A DNA stretch of 64,000 nucleotides from Chitinophaga sp. Ak27 (GTDB taxonomy: Bacteria > Bacteroidota > Bacteroidia > Chitinophagales > Chitinophagaceae), in NCBI RefSeq assembly GCF_012726295.1, contig NZ_JABAOB010000003.1, forward strand, positions 248,001 through 312,000. The letters are read 5' to 3'. The notes beneath the pieces were generated by a model. The model did not search any database. It had not been told where the DNA came from and was given only the letters and a program-made list of their open reading frames with translations. The position numbers and the translations under genes were made by a program. Shown here piece after piece: positions 1-9,482 of this stretch; the first letter of the stretch is position 1; every line of letters starts with the position of its first letter.

Positions 1-1
1 C

Positions 2-919
2 CTACCCATTGGTATCATTACCGTGGTGTTGGCATACAAATACCTGGATGTATTGCGTAAGCAACCCAAATTAAAGCTTCCCTTCGATCTTACAGGCTTT
101 GTTGCCCTTACTATCTCCCTGGTGTGTTTACAATATGGTATTGCCAGGGCAGAAGTAGTGGGCATTACTTCGCCGGAAATACTATTGACCCTGGCGATGG
201 CCCTGCTGGCATTTATTTGTTTTATATGGATAGACCGGCGCAAGCAGGACCCTATTATGGACCTGGCCCTTTTCAGTAATTATTCATTTGTGAGTTGTAT
301 TTTGGTCACTATTTCCCGGGCGGCGGCATTGTACGGTGGGCTGTTTCTGATGCCTTTCCTGTTGCAGGAGCAAATGGGTTTTTCGGAAGGTATTTCCGGG
401 TTGCTGATATTGCCTAACTCCGTGTTTATGGCCGTATTGATGCCCTTTGCCGGTCGTTGGTCAGATAAGCATGGATCCAGGGAAATTTCCATGCTGGGCA
501 TTTTACTATTGGCGGTATCCATGTATTTATTTGCCGAACTCGATAGGGGTAGTCATTTAACCGCCGTAATTGTTACCATGACGGTAAGGGGTATCGGTAT
601 GGGGTTGCTGCTGGCGCCCTTGAATGCTGCTACACTCAGTGCAGTAAAGCCGAGCGAAGTAACGATGGCTTCTTCCATCAGCACGCTGATGCAACAGGTA
701 GGCGGGGCCATTGGTATAGCCGTGCTGGCTATTGTAACCCAGGCCGCCTACAACCGGCATGTGCTGGAAGGATTAACGAATATGAGAGCACATCACCTGG
801 CGTTACGGGAAGGCTTTTATATTTCGCTGATCATTTTAGCCGTAACCCTGGTACCTGCCTGGTTTCTACCAAGAAGGAACGTGGTGCTAAAGGATACCGG
901 TACTCATATAGATACCTGA
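2..919 (+). CDS. MFS transporter, DHA2-type drug exporter (3' part only)
   Basis: This is the C-terminal part of a proton-driven multidrug exporter of the major facilitator superfamily. The reading frame is open to the left edge of the window: the codons before the first GTG read LPIGIIT, a sequence usual in the middle of DHA2 (EmrB/QacA) proteins, so the true start lies outside. About eight hydrophobic segments are visible. A motif-A-like loop, GRWSDKHGSR, lies near residue 150 of the visible part. The last helix is followed by a short polar tail. DHA2 proteins normally have about 500 residues and 14 membrane segments, so roughly 60 percent is present. The substrate cannot be read from the sequence. 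Confidence 0.85.
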   Translation, partial: LPIGIITVVLAYKYLDVLRKQPKLKLPFDLTGFVALTISLVCLQYGIARAEVVGITSPEILLTLAMALLAFICFIWIDRRKQDPIMDLALFSNYSFVSCILVTISRAAALYGGLFLMPFLLQEQMGFSEGISGLLILPNSVFMAVLMPFAGRWSDKHGSREISMLGILLLAVSMYLFAELDRGSHLTAVIVTMTVRGIGMGLLLAPLNAATLSAVKPSEVTMASSISTLMQQVGGAIGIAVLAIVTQAAYNRHVLEGLTNMRAHHLALREGFYISLIILAVTLVPAWFLPRRNVVLKDTGTHIDT

Positions 920-977
920 TTTTTTGTGCATAATTATTGATGAGAGGTTAAAATAATGAAGGAATTTTTGCGAAACT

Positions 978-2423
978 ATGACAACAAACGGTAAGCAGCA
1001 CATTTTGATGATAGACGATGACGAAGATGATTTTTTCCTGGTAAATGCTTTACTACAGGACATCTCTCCGGATCAATATGTGCTGCAATGGGTATCCTCT
1101 TATAAAGAAGCCCTGTTGGCTATCGAAACACGGTCGCATGACCTTTACCTGGTCGACTACCGGTTGGGTGCTCATACCGGTATTGATGTGTTGCATCATT
1201 TCCGCAACCTGGGATACAAAGCCCCCGTCATTCTATTTACTGGTAAAGGCGATTATAAAATCGATAAAGAAGCCATGCAGGCCGGTGCGTCCGACTACCT
1301 GGTAAAGAGCGAAATTAACGCAGCTTTATTGGAACGCGCCATCCGTTATACGTTAGACAAGTTTAATCATCTGCTGGCCATTGAGAAAAGCGAGAAACGT
1401 TATTTCAGCATCTTCGAAAAATCAAACGACCTGATTATCCTGGCCGACTGCGAACACAAGATAGTGGCCGCTAACCCTGCGGCGCTGCGGGTGTTGAAAT
1501 ATGAAGAGGGTGAACTATACAGCAGCCGTTTACAAAGCCTGTTTGCCGATGACGAAGAAATAAAGGGTTTCCTTGACCATCTTTGCTCCGATGATGGCGT
1601 AGTGCAGCGGGAGTATACTTTCCGCAGCAAGAGCGGGCAGCAGCTCGACGTAATGATGAATGCATCGCTGTTGGATGAAAAGAAACAGCTGTATTTATGC
1701 ATTATCCAGGATATTACCGCACGCAAACGCAAGGAGCGGGAAAAGCAGCAACAGGAAAAATTTGCCATTACCGGCCGTATTGCCCGCCTGGTGGCCCATG
1801 AAGTACGCAACCCGCTTACCAATATCTTGCTGGCGGTTTCACAGCTTAAAACAGAACCTGTTGCCGAATCAGAAGATACGCAGCTATACCTGGATATCAT
1901 GGAGCGCAACTGCCACCGGATCAATCAGCTGATCACGGAGCTGTTGCAGTCTACCCGCATGTCGGAGCTGAATATGCTGCCAATGGGGCTGAATGTACTG
2001 TTGGAAAAGGCGTTACAGCTGGCGGCCGACCGGTTACAGCTGAATAATATTACAGTAGAAAAGAACCTGGGCGAGCCGGATCACACGATATTGGCAGATG
2101 AGGATAAAATACTGATTGCCTTGCTGAATATCATTATCAATGGTATTGAAGCGATGAAAAACGGGGAAGGATGTTTAGCTATTCAGTCTTGGGGGGAAAA
2201 CGACCGGGTGTTTATTCGTATATCCGATAACGGGAGTGGTATTTCTGAGCAGAACCTGGCCAAGTTATTTGAGCCTTTTTTTACCAATAAAACCAAGGGA
2301 ACGGGGTTAGGGCTTACAGCTACGCAGAATATCATATTGCAGCACCAGGGCACTATTTCTGTAGATAGCGCCCTGGGCAAAGGCACTAGTTTCCTGATCA
2401 GTTTCCCGATCCATCATGGCTAG
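978..2423 (+). CDS. Hybrid signalling protein: receiver, PAS, histidine kinase
   Basis: A 481-residue cytoplasmic signalling protein with no membrane segment. Residues 8-125 form a response-regulator receiver, with the acidic DDDEDD pocket at 13-18, the phospho-acceptor Asp60 (LVDYRLG) and Lys110. Residues about 140-255 form a PAS sensor domain. Residues 265-330 form the dimerisation/phospho-acceptor domain with His274 (AHEVRNP). The C-terminal ATPase domain shows DNGSGI and GTGLGL. The receiver-first order suggests that phosphate from another kinase tunes this kinase's output. No partner regulator lies next to it. The gene converges with cvfB and their stop codons overlap. Confidence 0.9.
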   Translation: MTTNGKQHILMIDDDEDDFFLVNALLQDISPDQYVLQWVSSYKEALLAIETRSHDLYLVDYRLGAHTGIDVLHHFRNLGYKAPVILFTGKGDYKIDKEAMQAGASDYLVKSEINAALLERAIRYTLDKFNHLLAIEKSEKRYFSIFEKSNDLIILADCEHKIVAANPAALRVLKYEEGELYSSRLQSLFADDEEIKGFLDHLCSDDGVVQREYTFRSKSGQQLDVMMNASLLDEKKQLYLCIIQDITARKRKEREKQQQEKFAITGRIARLVAHEVRNPLTNILLAVSQLKTEPVAESEDTQLYLDIMERNCHRINQLITELLQSTRMSELNMLPMGLNVLLEKALQLAADRLQLNNITVEKNLGEPDHTILADEDKILIALLNIIINGIEAMKNGEGCLAIQSWGENDRVFIRISDNGSGISEQNLAKLFEPFFTNKTKGTGLGLTATQNIILQHQGTISVDSALGKGTSFLISFPIHHG

Positions 2424-3259
2424 TCTTCCGCTATTTTGAAACCTGTTTGTGTAAAAGCAATTTTCCGTTGTTTATACAGGTTGCCGATCGTCATTTTAAA
2501 TGTTTTCTTACTCATGCCAAAGAAGTCCTGGATTTCTTCCGGGGTCGACTTATCATGATAGGGTAAATAGCCATCATTTTCCCGGAGCAGGCGTAATACT
2601 TTTTCCCCTTCATCTTCTACTTTGCTGAACCCGGGCTTACCTAAGATCACATCTATTTTATCATCTTTTATCTGGCGTATGAACCCGGTCATTTTATCGC
2701 CGATTTCAATGGGGCGGAAAATGTCGCTGTGATGGAGGATACCGGTATGCTGGTTGTTGATGATCATTACATAGCCGATGTCGGTACGGCGATAGGCTAC
2801 CAGGTTTACCAGGTCTTTTTCTTTGACGGTGAGGTTTTCGTTGCTGAGAAAGCGGTCAATTTTTTCGGTGGCAGCCAGTCGCCCTGTCAGTTCATCGATA
2901 TATATTTTTACCAGGTATTCCTGTCCGGGTACCATGCGGGTAAGTTGCTGGGACTGGGCTACAAACAGGTCTTTCATGAGGCCCCAGTCGAGGAAGGCGC
3001 CTTGTTTGGTAGTGCTGACGGCTTTCAGGAGTACAATATCGCCGGCAACGCCGTAGGGGCGTTGGGTGGTGGCAATAAGACGGTTTTCGGAGTCGTGGTA
3101 GATAAATACTTCCAGTTCATCGCCGATTTTTGTTTCCCTGGGTACAAACCTGCTGGGGAGCAGGATTTCCTGGTCTATGCCCTCCAGGTATACACCAAAG
3201 TCAGCTTCTTTTTTTACTCTCAGGAGATTGTATTCACCCACCTTTATCATAAAATTCAA
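2420..3259 (-). CDS. cvfB: CvfB-like S1 RNA-binding protein
   Basis: A 279-residue protein of the CvfB/YitL family, with S1-type OB folds followed by a C-terminal winged helix. The N-terminal part (VGEYNLLRVKKEADFGVYL) is a typical S1-like start. The tail (DFFGMSKKTFKMTIGNLYKQ, then GFKI) is the family's winged helix. Staphylococcal CvfB binds RNA and affects virulence gene expression; the role in Bacteroidota is unknown. A second possible start (MIKVGEY) lies three codons inside. The gene is divergent from the TauE gene across a 135-nt promoter region. Confidence 0.88.
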   Translation of the reverse strand: MNFMIKVGEYNLLRVKKEADFGVYLEGIDQEILLPSRFVPRETKIGDELEVFIYHDSENRLIATTQRPYGVAGDIVLLKAVSTTKQGAFLDWGLMKDLFVAQSQQLTRMVPGQEYLVKIYIDELTGRLAATEKIDRFLSNENLTVKEKDLVNLVAYRRTDIGYVMIINNQHTGILHHSDIFRPIEIGDKMTGFIRQIKDDKIDVILGKPGFSKVEDEGEKVLRLLRENDGYLPYHDKSTPEEIQDFFGMSKKTFKMTIGNLYKQRKIAFTQTGFKIAED

Positions 3260-3318
3260 TTAATTGTCCGGCTGCAAGTTACTTATAGATTGCCGGATTG
3301 CGAGAATCATATTCTGCT

Positions 3319-3326
3319 TACTTTTG
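3319..3326 (+). promoter_or_regulatory. Bacteroidota-type -7 box TACTTTTG
   Basis: A perfect TAnnTTTG box, with TTG 18 nt upstream at 3298-3300. It could drive the TauE/DUF1634 pair 68 nt downstream. The box also lies in a small palindrome (CTTAC-TTTT-GTAAG), which could serve a regulator. Confidence 0.45.
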
Positions 3327-3394
3327 TAAGTAACGGCTACTCAATAATAACTGTAATTCCATAAAAGCTGTTTCAAAAACCAACCGACCATCTT

Positions 3395-4231
3395 ATGACG
3401 ATTTTATTTTTTACCCTGATCTTGCTATGCGGGGCCTTCACGGCTGGCCTGCTGGGGTCGCTTACCGGTTTAGGAGGCGGCGTTGTCATTATTCCGTTGC
3501 TCACCCTGGGATTCCATGTCGACATCCGTTATGCCATTGGTACCGCCCTGGTAGCCTCCATTGCTACTTCATCGGGGTCAGCCTCAGCTTATGTGAAAGA
3601 GGGCATTACCAATATCCGGCTGGGGATGTTCCTGGAAATAGCCACCACCACGGGTGCGGTGGCAGGTGCGCTCATTGCCGTGTACATGCCTACAAATGTG
3701 GTAGCCATTATTTTCGGGCTGGTACTTATTTTTTCTTCCCTGGTGTCGTTTCAAAAGAAAACACCGTATGCGGAAGACAGTGCCAAAAGCAAGCTGGCGG
3801 CGCAGCTGCGGCTCAATAGCAGTTATCCTTCTGCCGATGGAGCCGTTAATTACCAGGTACATCGTGTACCCGGGGGCTATTTTATGATGACCTTTGCCGG
3901 TGTAATGTCCGGGTTGCTGGGTATTGGTTCCGGCGCCCTGAAAGTGTTGGCGATGGATAATATTATGCGCATTCCATTTAAGGTATCTACCACCACCAGT
4001 AATTTTATGATTGGCGTAACCGCTGCTGCCAGCGCCGTGGTATACCTGCAGCGGGGTTATATTTCCCCGGGCTTGTGTATGCCGGTGGTATTGGGGGTGT
4101 TGGCCGGGGCCTTTGCCGGTTCCAGGCTGCTTACCCGTGCCAATGTAAAATGGCTGCGTATTGTATTTAGCGTGGTCATTGGCTTCCTCGCTTTGCAGAT
4201 GATTTATAATGGTATCACCGGAAAACTATAA
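3395..4231 (+). CDS. TauE/SafE-family sulfite/anion exporter
   Basis: A 278-residue inner-membrane protein of the TauE/SafE (DUF81) family, which moves sulfite, sulfonates or related anions. Its two halves each carry the family's glycine-rich helix motif: GSLTGLGGGVVIIPLL near residue 22 and GVMSGLLGIGSGALKVL near 170. A polar stretch of about 35 residues separates them. The length is close to the usual 250-280. The DUF1634 gene starts 3 nt after its stop, so the two are surely co-transcribed. The substrate is not predictable here. Confidence 0.88.
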   Translation: MTILFFTLILLCGAFTAGLLGSLTGLGGGVVIIPLLTLGFHVDIRYAIGTALVASIATSSGSASAYVKEGITNIRLGMFLEIATTTGAVAGALIAVYMPTNVVAIIFGLVLIFSSLVSFQKKTPYAEDSAKSKLAAQLRLNSSYPSADGAVNYQVHRVPGGYFMMTFAGVMSGLLGIGSGALKVLAMDNIMRIPFKVSTTTSNFMIGVTAAASAVVYLQRGYISPGLCMPVVLGVLAGAFAGSRLLTRANVKWLRIVFSVVIGFLALQMIYNGITGKL

Positions 4232-4234
4232 CAT

Positions 4235-4630
4235 ATGAAAAAATTATTTTCTACTTATTTCCGGGATAAAGATATTCAGCAGCTCATTGGCAAGCAGTTG
4301 CGCCTGGGCGTGATACTCTCCAGTGCGATTGTGCTGGTGGGTGGTATTATTTACCTGGTACGGCATGGGCATGAACAGCCCTCCTACGGCAGCTTTACCG
4401 GCGTACGTGAAGGGCTGAACAATTTGCCCGGCATCTGGCAGGGCGTGCTGGAGAACAAGGGCATGAATATTATCCAGCTGGGAGTGGTATTGCTCATTGC
4501 CACGCCTATTATTCGTATAGCCTTTTCTGTTATTGCTTTTCTTTTAGAGAGAGATTACCTCTATGTAGTGCTCACCCTGGTGGTGCTGGGCATAATTATG
4601 TTCAGCATGAGTGGTGGCCTGGCCGGTTAG
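4235..4630 (+). CDS. DUF1634 small membrane protein
   Basis: A 131-residue membrane protein of the DUF1634 family, with three hydrophobic segments: residues about 25-43, 85-103 and 108-126. Members are regularly found directly after a TauE/SafE exporter, as here with a 3-nt gap, and probably act as an accessory subunit. The motif FTGVREGLNNLPGIWQGV between the first two helices is typical of the family. The gene converges with the fucosidase gene, leaving only 2 nt between the stop codons. Confidence 0.85.
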   Translation: MKKLFSTYFRDKDIQQLIGKQLRLGVILSSAIVLVGGIIYLVRHGHEQPSYGSFTGVREGLNNLPGIWQGVLENKGMNIIQLGVVLLIATPIIRIAFSVIAFLLERDYLYVVLTLVVLGIIMFSMSGGLAG

Positions 4631-4632
4631 GG

Positions 4633-5994
4633 CTACAGGCTTACAGCTACTACGGTGGCTATTTTATCGGGCGCCTGTGCAGGGAGATCAATGATGAGCT
4701 CATCTGCGCGGGCGTTGGTAGAGAGTGTTTGTCCGCCTGCCAGCAGCCTGGCATGGCGTATTTTCTCTTTAATGCCCGGTACATGTAGTTTGCCATCGGC
4801 TGGCCAGTCGAATATGTGGAGATAGAGCGTGGTGCCGTTATCTTTCTTTTTCTGCGTACAGCGGCCCCAGGGCAAAGGAGGCAACGGGCTACCCTGTGTG
4901 CCGTAGATGGCTTCTCCATTTACCTTCATCCATTGGCCTATGCCTTTCAATGCGGTGAGACTTCCTTCCGGGAAGGCGCCACTGGCATCGGGACCTACAT
5001 TCAAGAGATAGTTCCCATTTTTAGAAGCGATATCTACCAGGTTACGTATAAGCGTTTCCGTGCTTTTCCATTTGTGGTCGTAGCTTTTATAACCCCAGGT
5101 ACCGTTCATGGTCATGCAGGTTTCCCAGTCGCGTCCGTCCAGTTCGGCGGGGGAGGGAATTTTTTGTTCCGGTGTTTTATAGTCGCCCGGAAAATTGGGG
5201 CGTTTGAGGCGATCGTTGGTAATGATATTGGGTTGCAGGGCCAATACAGCCTGCAATTTTTCTGCATATTCATCCGTCATGTTGGTAGGCGTATCCCACC
5301 AGAGCACGGCTACATCGCCGTAGTTGGTAAGTAGTTCCTTTACCTGCGGCACGGCTACTTTATCGATGTATTCCGACATGGAGGTGGTGGTTTGTGCGGG
5401 GTCCCAGTGACCGCTGTGCTCGAGCGTATAGGCGTCTATGCGGGCAGAGTCAGGGTTGGGCCATCCTTCCGTGGCTATTTTGCGGGCGGCGGCGCCGCCG
5501 GGGTTGTTCCAGTCTTGCGCCTGTGAATAATAGAAGCCTAGTTTGAGACCGTATTTCTTACAGGCGGCGGCCAGTGGTTTCAGTACATCTTTTCCGTAGG
5601 GGGTGGCATCTACTATGTTCCATTTGCTGGCGCTTGATTTAAACAGGGCGAATCCGTCGTGGTGTTTGGCGGTGATTACGATGTACTTCATGCCTGCGTC
5701 TTTGGCGGTTTTTACCCAGGCATCTGCGTCATACTTAGTAGGATTGAATTGACGGGCGTATTGCTGATAAGTAGCTACAGGGATTTTCGCGCGGTTCATG
5801 ATCCATTCTCCGCCCCGGCCTACCTGTTGACCATTATATACGCCTCCGAGTACGGCATAGTCGCCCCAGTGAATGAACATGCCGAAGCGTGCGTCGCGCC
5901 ACCATTGCATGCGCTGATCGCGTGATGGTGTGGTTTGCGCAAATAGCTGGGTAGTGACAAGTAATACGATGAATAAGTGGAATACTTTTCTCAT
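4633..5994 (-). CDS. Secreted alpha-L-fucosidase, GH29
   Basis: An exported glycoside hydrolase of family 29 that removes alpha-L-fucose from glycans. I place the start at the ATG at 5994 because the first residues (MRKVFHLFIVLLVTTQLFAQ) form a signal peptide; an upstream in-frame ATG at 6057 would add 21 residues and read through a regulatory palindrome. The mature protein (453 residues with signal) shows the GH29 landmarks RFGMFIHWGDYA, AKHHDGFALF, LGFYYSQAQDWN, VLWWDTP (likely nucleophile Asp) and NYLLNVGPDASG. No SusCD pair lies next to it. A LacI-type palindrome sits 24 nt before the start. Confidence 0.93.
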   Translation of the reverse strand: MRKVFHLFIVLLVTTQLFAQTTPSRDQRMQWWRDARFGMFIHWGDYAVLGGVYNGQQVGRGGEWIMNRAKIPVATYQQYARQFNPTKYDADAWVKTAKDAGMKYIVITAKHHDGFALFKSSASKWNIVDATPYGKDVLKPLAAACKKYGLKLGFYYSQAQDWNNPGGAAARKIATEGWPNPDSARIDAYTLEHSGHWDPAQTTTSMSEYIDKVAVPQVKELLTNYGDVAVLWWDTPTNMTDEYAEKLQAVLALQPNIITNDRLKRPNFPGDYKTPEQKIPSPAELDGRDWETCMTMNGTWGYKSYDHKWKSTETLIRNLVDIASKNGNYLLNVGPDASGAFPEGSLTALKGIGQWMKVNGEAIYGTQGSPLPPLPWGRCTQKKKDNGTTLYLHIFDWPADGKLHVPGIKEKIRHARLLAGGQTLSTNARADELIIDLPAQAPDKIATVVAVSL

Positions 5995-6017
5995 AACTTT
6001 TGTGGATATTATTAATA

Positions 6018-6033
6018 ATGCAAACGTTTGCAT
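6018..6033. promoter_or_regulatory. LacI-type operator palindrome before the fucosidase
   Basis: A perfect 16-bp palindrome, ATGCAAACGTTTGCAT, 24 nt before the fucosidase start. The central CG and the half-site are typical of LacI-family operators. A near-consensus -7 box (TATTTTTC on the minus strand) lies upstream of it, so a bound repressor would block early elongation. No LacI gene is in the window. Confidence 0.7.
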
Positions 6034-6153
6034 TGGCCGGGTGAAAAATAAGCGCATTGCGCTTTTTATCTCTCTGTAATACTAATATCCGCAAAAAAGG
6101 AAAAGAAAGCTGGATGAATTTTGCCGGAAGGTTATACTTTTTTAACGAAAGGC

Positions 6154-6185
6154 ACCTGTTCAGCTATTTCAGTAGCTGAACAGGT
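6154..6185 (-). terminator. Hairpin after mqo
   Basis: Perfect 13-bp arms (6154-6166 and 6173-6185) with a 6-nt loop, 11 nt past the mqo stop. No long T-run follows directly, but T-rich sequence lies a little further on. Confidence 0.6.
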
Positions 6186-6196
6186 ACTTAGTTATC

Positions 6197-7711
6197 TTAA
6201 GCCATTTCCATTTCGCGCAGTTCGAGTACCTGGGTAGTCCATGTCCGGAGTTCGTCTACCATGGCGGGATTATTCAGGAGGGACTGGCCGTAGGACGGGA
6301 TCATTTTCTTCAGTTTCACCTGCCATGCTTCTGTCTCCACATCTTCCTTGAAGCAGCGTTTCAGGAGGTTGAGCATGATAGAAACCGCGGTAGAAGCGCC
6401 TGGGGAAGCTCCCAGCAGTGCGGCGATGGAACCATCGGCAGCACTTACTACTTCGGTACCGAATTCGAGGATGCCGCCATGTTCAGGATCTTTTTTAATT
6501 ACCTGTACACGCTGACCGGCAATTTCCAGCTCCCAGTCTTCCATTTTAGCTTCAGGGAAGTATTCACGCAGGGCTTCCAGTCTGTCTTCCGGCTTTTGTC
6601 TTACCTGGGCAATGAGGTATTTGGTGAGCGGAATATTGTCCAGGCCTGCAGAAACCATCGGGCGTATATTATTGGCCTTGATGGATAATGGCAGGTCCAT
6701 GAAGGAACCGTTTTTCAGGAATTTAGTGGAGAACCCGGCGTAGGGGCCAAACAGCAATGCTTTTTGGCCGTCTATCATGCGGGTGTCCAGGTGGGGCACC
6801 GACATAGGAGGCGCTCCTACAGAGGCTTTCCCATATACTTTAGCACGGTGCTGTTCAATTATTTCAGGATTGTTGCAGCGCAGCCATTGTCCGCTTACCG
6901 GGAAACCGCCGAAACCTTTTCCTTCCGGGATGTCTGATTTTTCCAGTAATGGGAGGGAGCCGCCGCCGGCGCCAATAAATACGAATTTTGTCTGAATGGT
7001 TTGTTTGTCGCGGGTTTCACGGTTTTTTACCTTGATTACCCAGGAGCCATCATCGGCTTTTTTGAGGTCGCGTACATCGTGGTTGAAGTGCAAGGTAACG
7101 CCATCGAGTTTTTCGAGGTGGTTAAACAATGCACGGCTCAATGCGCCGAAGTTCACGTCGGTACCCATTTCCATGCGGGTAGCTGCTACTTTCTGAGATG
7201 GGTCGCGGCCTTCCATTACCAGCGGGATCCAGGATTTCAGCTTTTCCTGGTCTTCCGTATATTCCATGCTTTTAAAAAGATGGCATTGCTGCAGGGCTTT
7301 GAACCGCTTTTTGAGGTAATCCACATTGTCTTCTCCCCAAACAAAACTCATGTGGGGAATGCTCTGAATAAAGTTGTGCGGATTGGAAATGATGTTGTTT
7401 TCTACGAGATAAGACCAGAACTGGCGGGATACTTCAAACTGCTCTGCAATGTTCACCGCTTTTTTAATGTCTACCGATCCATCTTGCTTTTGTGGCGTGT
7501 AATTCAACTCGCAAAATGCAGAGTGACCTGTGCCTGCATTGTTCCAGGCATCGGAACTTTCAGCAGCCGCCACATCCAGTCGTTCAAAAATTGCAATGGT
7601 TAACCCGGGTTCGAGCTCTTTGAGGAGCATTCCGAGTGTAGCGCTCATGATGCCAGCGCCGATTAAAACCACATCCGGACCTGTTCCAGCTGTACTCTTG
7701 CTTCTAAACAT
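6197..7711 (-). CDS. mqo: Malate:quinone oxidoreductase
   Basis: A 504-residue FAD-dependent, membrane-associated enzyme that oxidises malate to oxaloacetate and passes electrons to the quinone pool, serving both the TCA cycle and respiration. The N-terminus carries the dinucleotide-binding motif [10 protein letters not shown] (residues 18-27), followed by the family signature [20 protein letters not shown]. The C-terminal [19 protein letters not shown] and ASTAVSIML are also characteristic. Its length matches the family. It is a single gene with its own promoter box (7734-7741) and a hairpin after the stop. Confidence 0.95.
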   Translation of the reverse strand: MFRSKSTAGTGPDVVLIGAGIMSATLGMLLKELEPGLTIAIFERLDVAAAESSDAWNNAGTGHSAFCELNYTPQKQDGSVDIKKAVNIAEQFEVSRQFWSYLVENNIISNPHNFIQSIPHMSFVWGEDNVDYLKKRFKALQQCHLFKSMEYTEDQEKLKSWIPLVMEGRDPSQKVAATRMEMGTDVNFGALSRALFNHLEKLDGVTLHFNHDVRDLKKADDGSWVIKVKNRETRDKQTIQTKFVFIGAGGGSLPLLEKSDIPEGKGFGGFPVSGQWLRCNNPEIIEQHRAKVYGKASVGAPPMSVPHLDTRMIDGQKALLFGPYAGFSTKFLKNGSFMDLPLSIKANNIRPMVSAGLDNIPLTKYLIAQVRQKPEDRLEALREYFPEAKMEDWELEIAGQRVQVIKKDPEHGGILEFGTEVVSAADGSIAALLGASPGASTAVSIMLNLLKRCFKEDVETEAWQVKLKKMIPSYGQSLLNNPAMVDELRTWTTQVLELREMEMA

Positions 7712-7733
7712 AACCCCATTTTTATTCGAGGTG

Positions 7734-7741
7734 CAAAGTTA
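7734..7741 (-). promoter_or_regulatory. -7 box TAACTTTG of mqo
   Basis: A perfect TAnnTTTG box on the minus strand, ending 22 nt before the mqo start. No clear -33 element at the usual spacing. Confidence 0.5.
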
Positions 7742-7923
7742 CAATCAAAACATTTATGCAGGGTGACAATTTTGGTTCTTTTAAGACACTTTAACAATAT
7801 TATTACAATTCTTTCTGAATGGATTGAAAGATTTGAATTTATTAAAGAGATATATAATTTTATCTTTTGGTTAAGCATCTGGCCGTGAAGTAATTGACTA
7901 CCCGTAAATATTACTTTTATTTT

Positions 7924-8751
7924 ATGATGAACAGACGTGCATTTCTAAAAGGCGCTTCCGCCGCCATCGTAATTTCTGCCTGCGGAAAAATAGTAAGTGC
8001 CGCCACTGCCCGGCATTTCGACAGCAAAACCGTTTTCCGCTTTGCCGTAGGCTCCGACTGGCACTATGGAGAGCCGAAAACCCAGTACGACCAGTACTTC
8101 CAGGATCTGCAATCGGCTTTCAACCAGTACCAGCAGGCATTTCCGTGTGAGTTTTTCGTATTGAACGGCGACATTATCCACAACAACCCAGATTTATTAT
8201 TACCCGCTGCCGCCAAGCTGAAAACCCTGCACCCGAAACTGTTTGTTACCCATGGTAACCACGATATGGTATCGGCCGAAGCCTGGCAACAAGCCTGGGG
8301 ACATCCGCTCAATCACGATATCGTGATTGGCAAACAAGTAATCCTGCTGGGAGATACCGCAGATGATAAAGGCAAATACCTTTGTCCCGATGTGGAATGG
8401 TTTGCCCGTAAACTGGAACAATACAAAGCTGCTCCCAATGTTTTCATCTTCCTGCATATTACCCCGGTAAAATGGACAGACAATGGACTGGATTGTACCG
8501 AATTTCAATCTCTGATAAAAAAATATCCTAATATAAGAGCCGTATTCAACGGGCACGATCACGACCAGGACAGCGTAAAAATGTTGGACGACACTAAAAT
8601 ACCTTTCCTCTTTGATGGTCATGTGGGCGGTAGCTGGGGTGTAGGCTACCACGGCTTCCGCGTGGTAGAGCTGAAGAAAGACGGTAGTTTGCTTTCCTTC
8701 ATCATGAATCCGCTGAAAAGACAGGACGAAAGAGTTTTTCCGAAAGTTTAG
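7924..8751 (+). CDS. Exported metallophosphoesterase
   Basis: A calcineurin-like phosphoesterase of about 275 residues. The start is taken at the ATG-ATG at 7924/7927, because the following NRRAFLKGASAAIVISAC looks like a Tat-type leader running into a lipoprotein-like Cys; a TTG at 7894 is the only longer choice. The metal-binding motifs appear in the expected order: GSDWHYG, LNGDIIHN, THGNHD, FLHITP and NGHDHD. The natural substrate is unknown. The SUKH-like gene follows 38 nt downstream and is probably co-transcribed. Confidence 0.85.
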   Translation: MMNRRAFLKGASAAIVISACGKIVSAATARHFDSKTVFRFAVGSDWHYGEPKTQYDQYFQDLQSAFNQYQQAFPCEFFVLNGDIIHNNPDLLLPAAAKLKTLHPKLFVTHGNHDMVSAEAWQQAWGHPLNHDIVIGKQVILLGDTADDKGKYLCPDVEWFARKLEQYKAAPNVFIFLHITPVKWTDNGLDCTEFQSLIKKYPNIRAVFNGHDHDQDSVKMLDDTKIPFLFDGHVGGSWGVGYHGFRVVELKKDGSLLSFIMNPLKRQDERVFPKV

Positions 8752-8789
8752 CTATTTTGCCGGTACATTCGACCGATAAACGAACAACT

Positions 8790-9428
8790 ATGCTGGAGGA
8801 ACTGGAAAAGGACTACGGGTTTACCTATCCAACACTTTACAAACAATTATATAAAGATGGAATGCTGGACTGGGGCGAGTTTGGGGAAGGCTGGCTGGAC
8901 AAGGTATATCCTTCCATCAAAACCGCGCCGCCACTGTTGCTGTATGCCAACGACCTGGAAATAATGCCGCTCAGCACTGTAGATGAAGAAATGGACGGGG
9001 GCCTCCTGTTTGCCGATCCTATACACCGGTTTGTGCCATTTGCCCTTAGCGGCGCCGGCGACTGGTTTGCCTTCTATTTCAATTTGCAGGAAGGTGACAA
9101 CGTGCCTATCGTACAGGTATTTCACGATGCCAACGAAGCTTGCATTCTCGCTAAAAATTTACAGGACTTCATATTCCTGCAAATGCTGGAAGCTGTAACA
9201 GACCTGGTTCCGGAATATCCTTCCCTGATTGAGCACGGCGACATAAAAGAGAACTGCCACAACTTCCTGCGTACACACGCTCCTTATCTGACCCCCAAAC
9301 AGGCGAAGATTATCGCCGCCGTATACGAAACCGGCAGCTTAACCAATACCGCCCTGCACGAAATTGTAGAAAAAGAAATGAGCTTTGAATGGTTGGATAG
9401 TAGCTTTCCTTACCAGGTAAGAGAATAA
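8790..9428 (+). CDS. SMI1/KNR4 (SUKH)-like protein
   Basis: A soluble protein of 212 residues from the ATG at 8790; a TTG at 8757 would add 11 residues and has less support. The N-terminal part has the SUKH pattern: an early LEKDYGFTYPTLYKQLY helix, then LLLYANDLEIMPL, and a central FVPFALSGAGDWFAFYFN strand region. SUKH proteins often act as immunity proteins against secreted toxins, but many are free-standing with other roles. A toxin-tail-like remnant lies about 1 kb downstream. The family call is by pattern only. Confidence 0.6.
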   Translation: MLEELEKDYGFTYPTLYKQLYKDGMLDWGEFGEGWLDKVYPSIKTAPPLLLYANDLEIMPLSTVDEEMDGGLLFADPIHRFVPFALSGAGDWFAFYFNLQEGDNVPIVQVFHDANEACILAKNLQDFIFLQMLEAVTDLVPEYPSLIEHGDIKENCHNFLRTHAPYLTPKQAKIIAAVYETGSLTNTALHEIVEKEMSFEWLDSSFPYQVRE

Positions 9429-9438
9429 ATTTTTCTGA

Positions 9439-9466
9439 GAGGCTGACCGCTGGTTAGCCTCTTTTT
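9439..9466 (+). terminator. Rho-independent terminator
   Basis: Ten-pair stem (9439-9448 with 9452-9461, one G-T pair) and a 3-nt loop, followed by TTTTT. It closes the phosphoesterase/SUKH pair. Confidence 0.75.
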
Positions 9467-9482
9467 ATATGAACCGATACCT

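Noticed and set aside
2729..3364. 211-codon frame antisense to cvfB
   Set aside because: Shadow of a well-supported gene; composition (Phe/Tyr/Gly-rich) follows from the opposite strand.
7001..7603. 200-codon frame antisense to mqo
   Set aside because: No start context or family pattern; mqo is certain.
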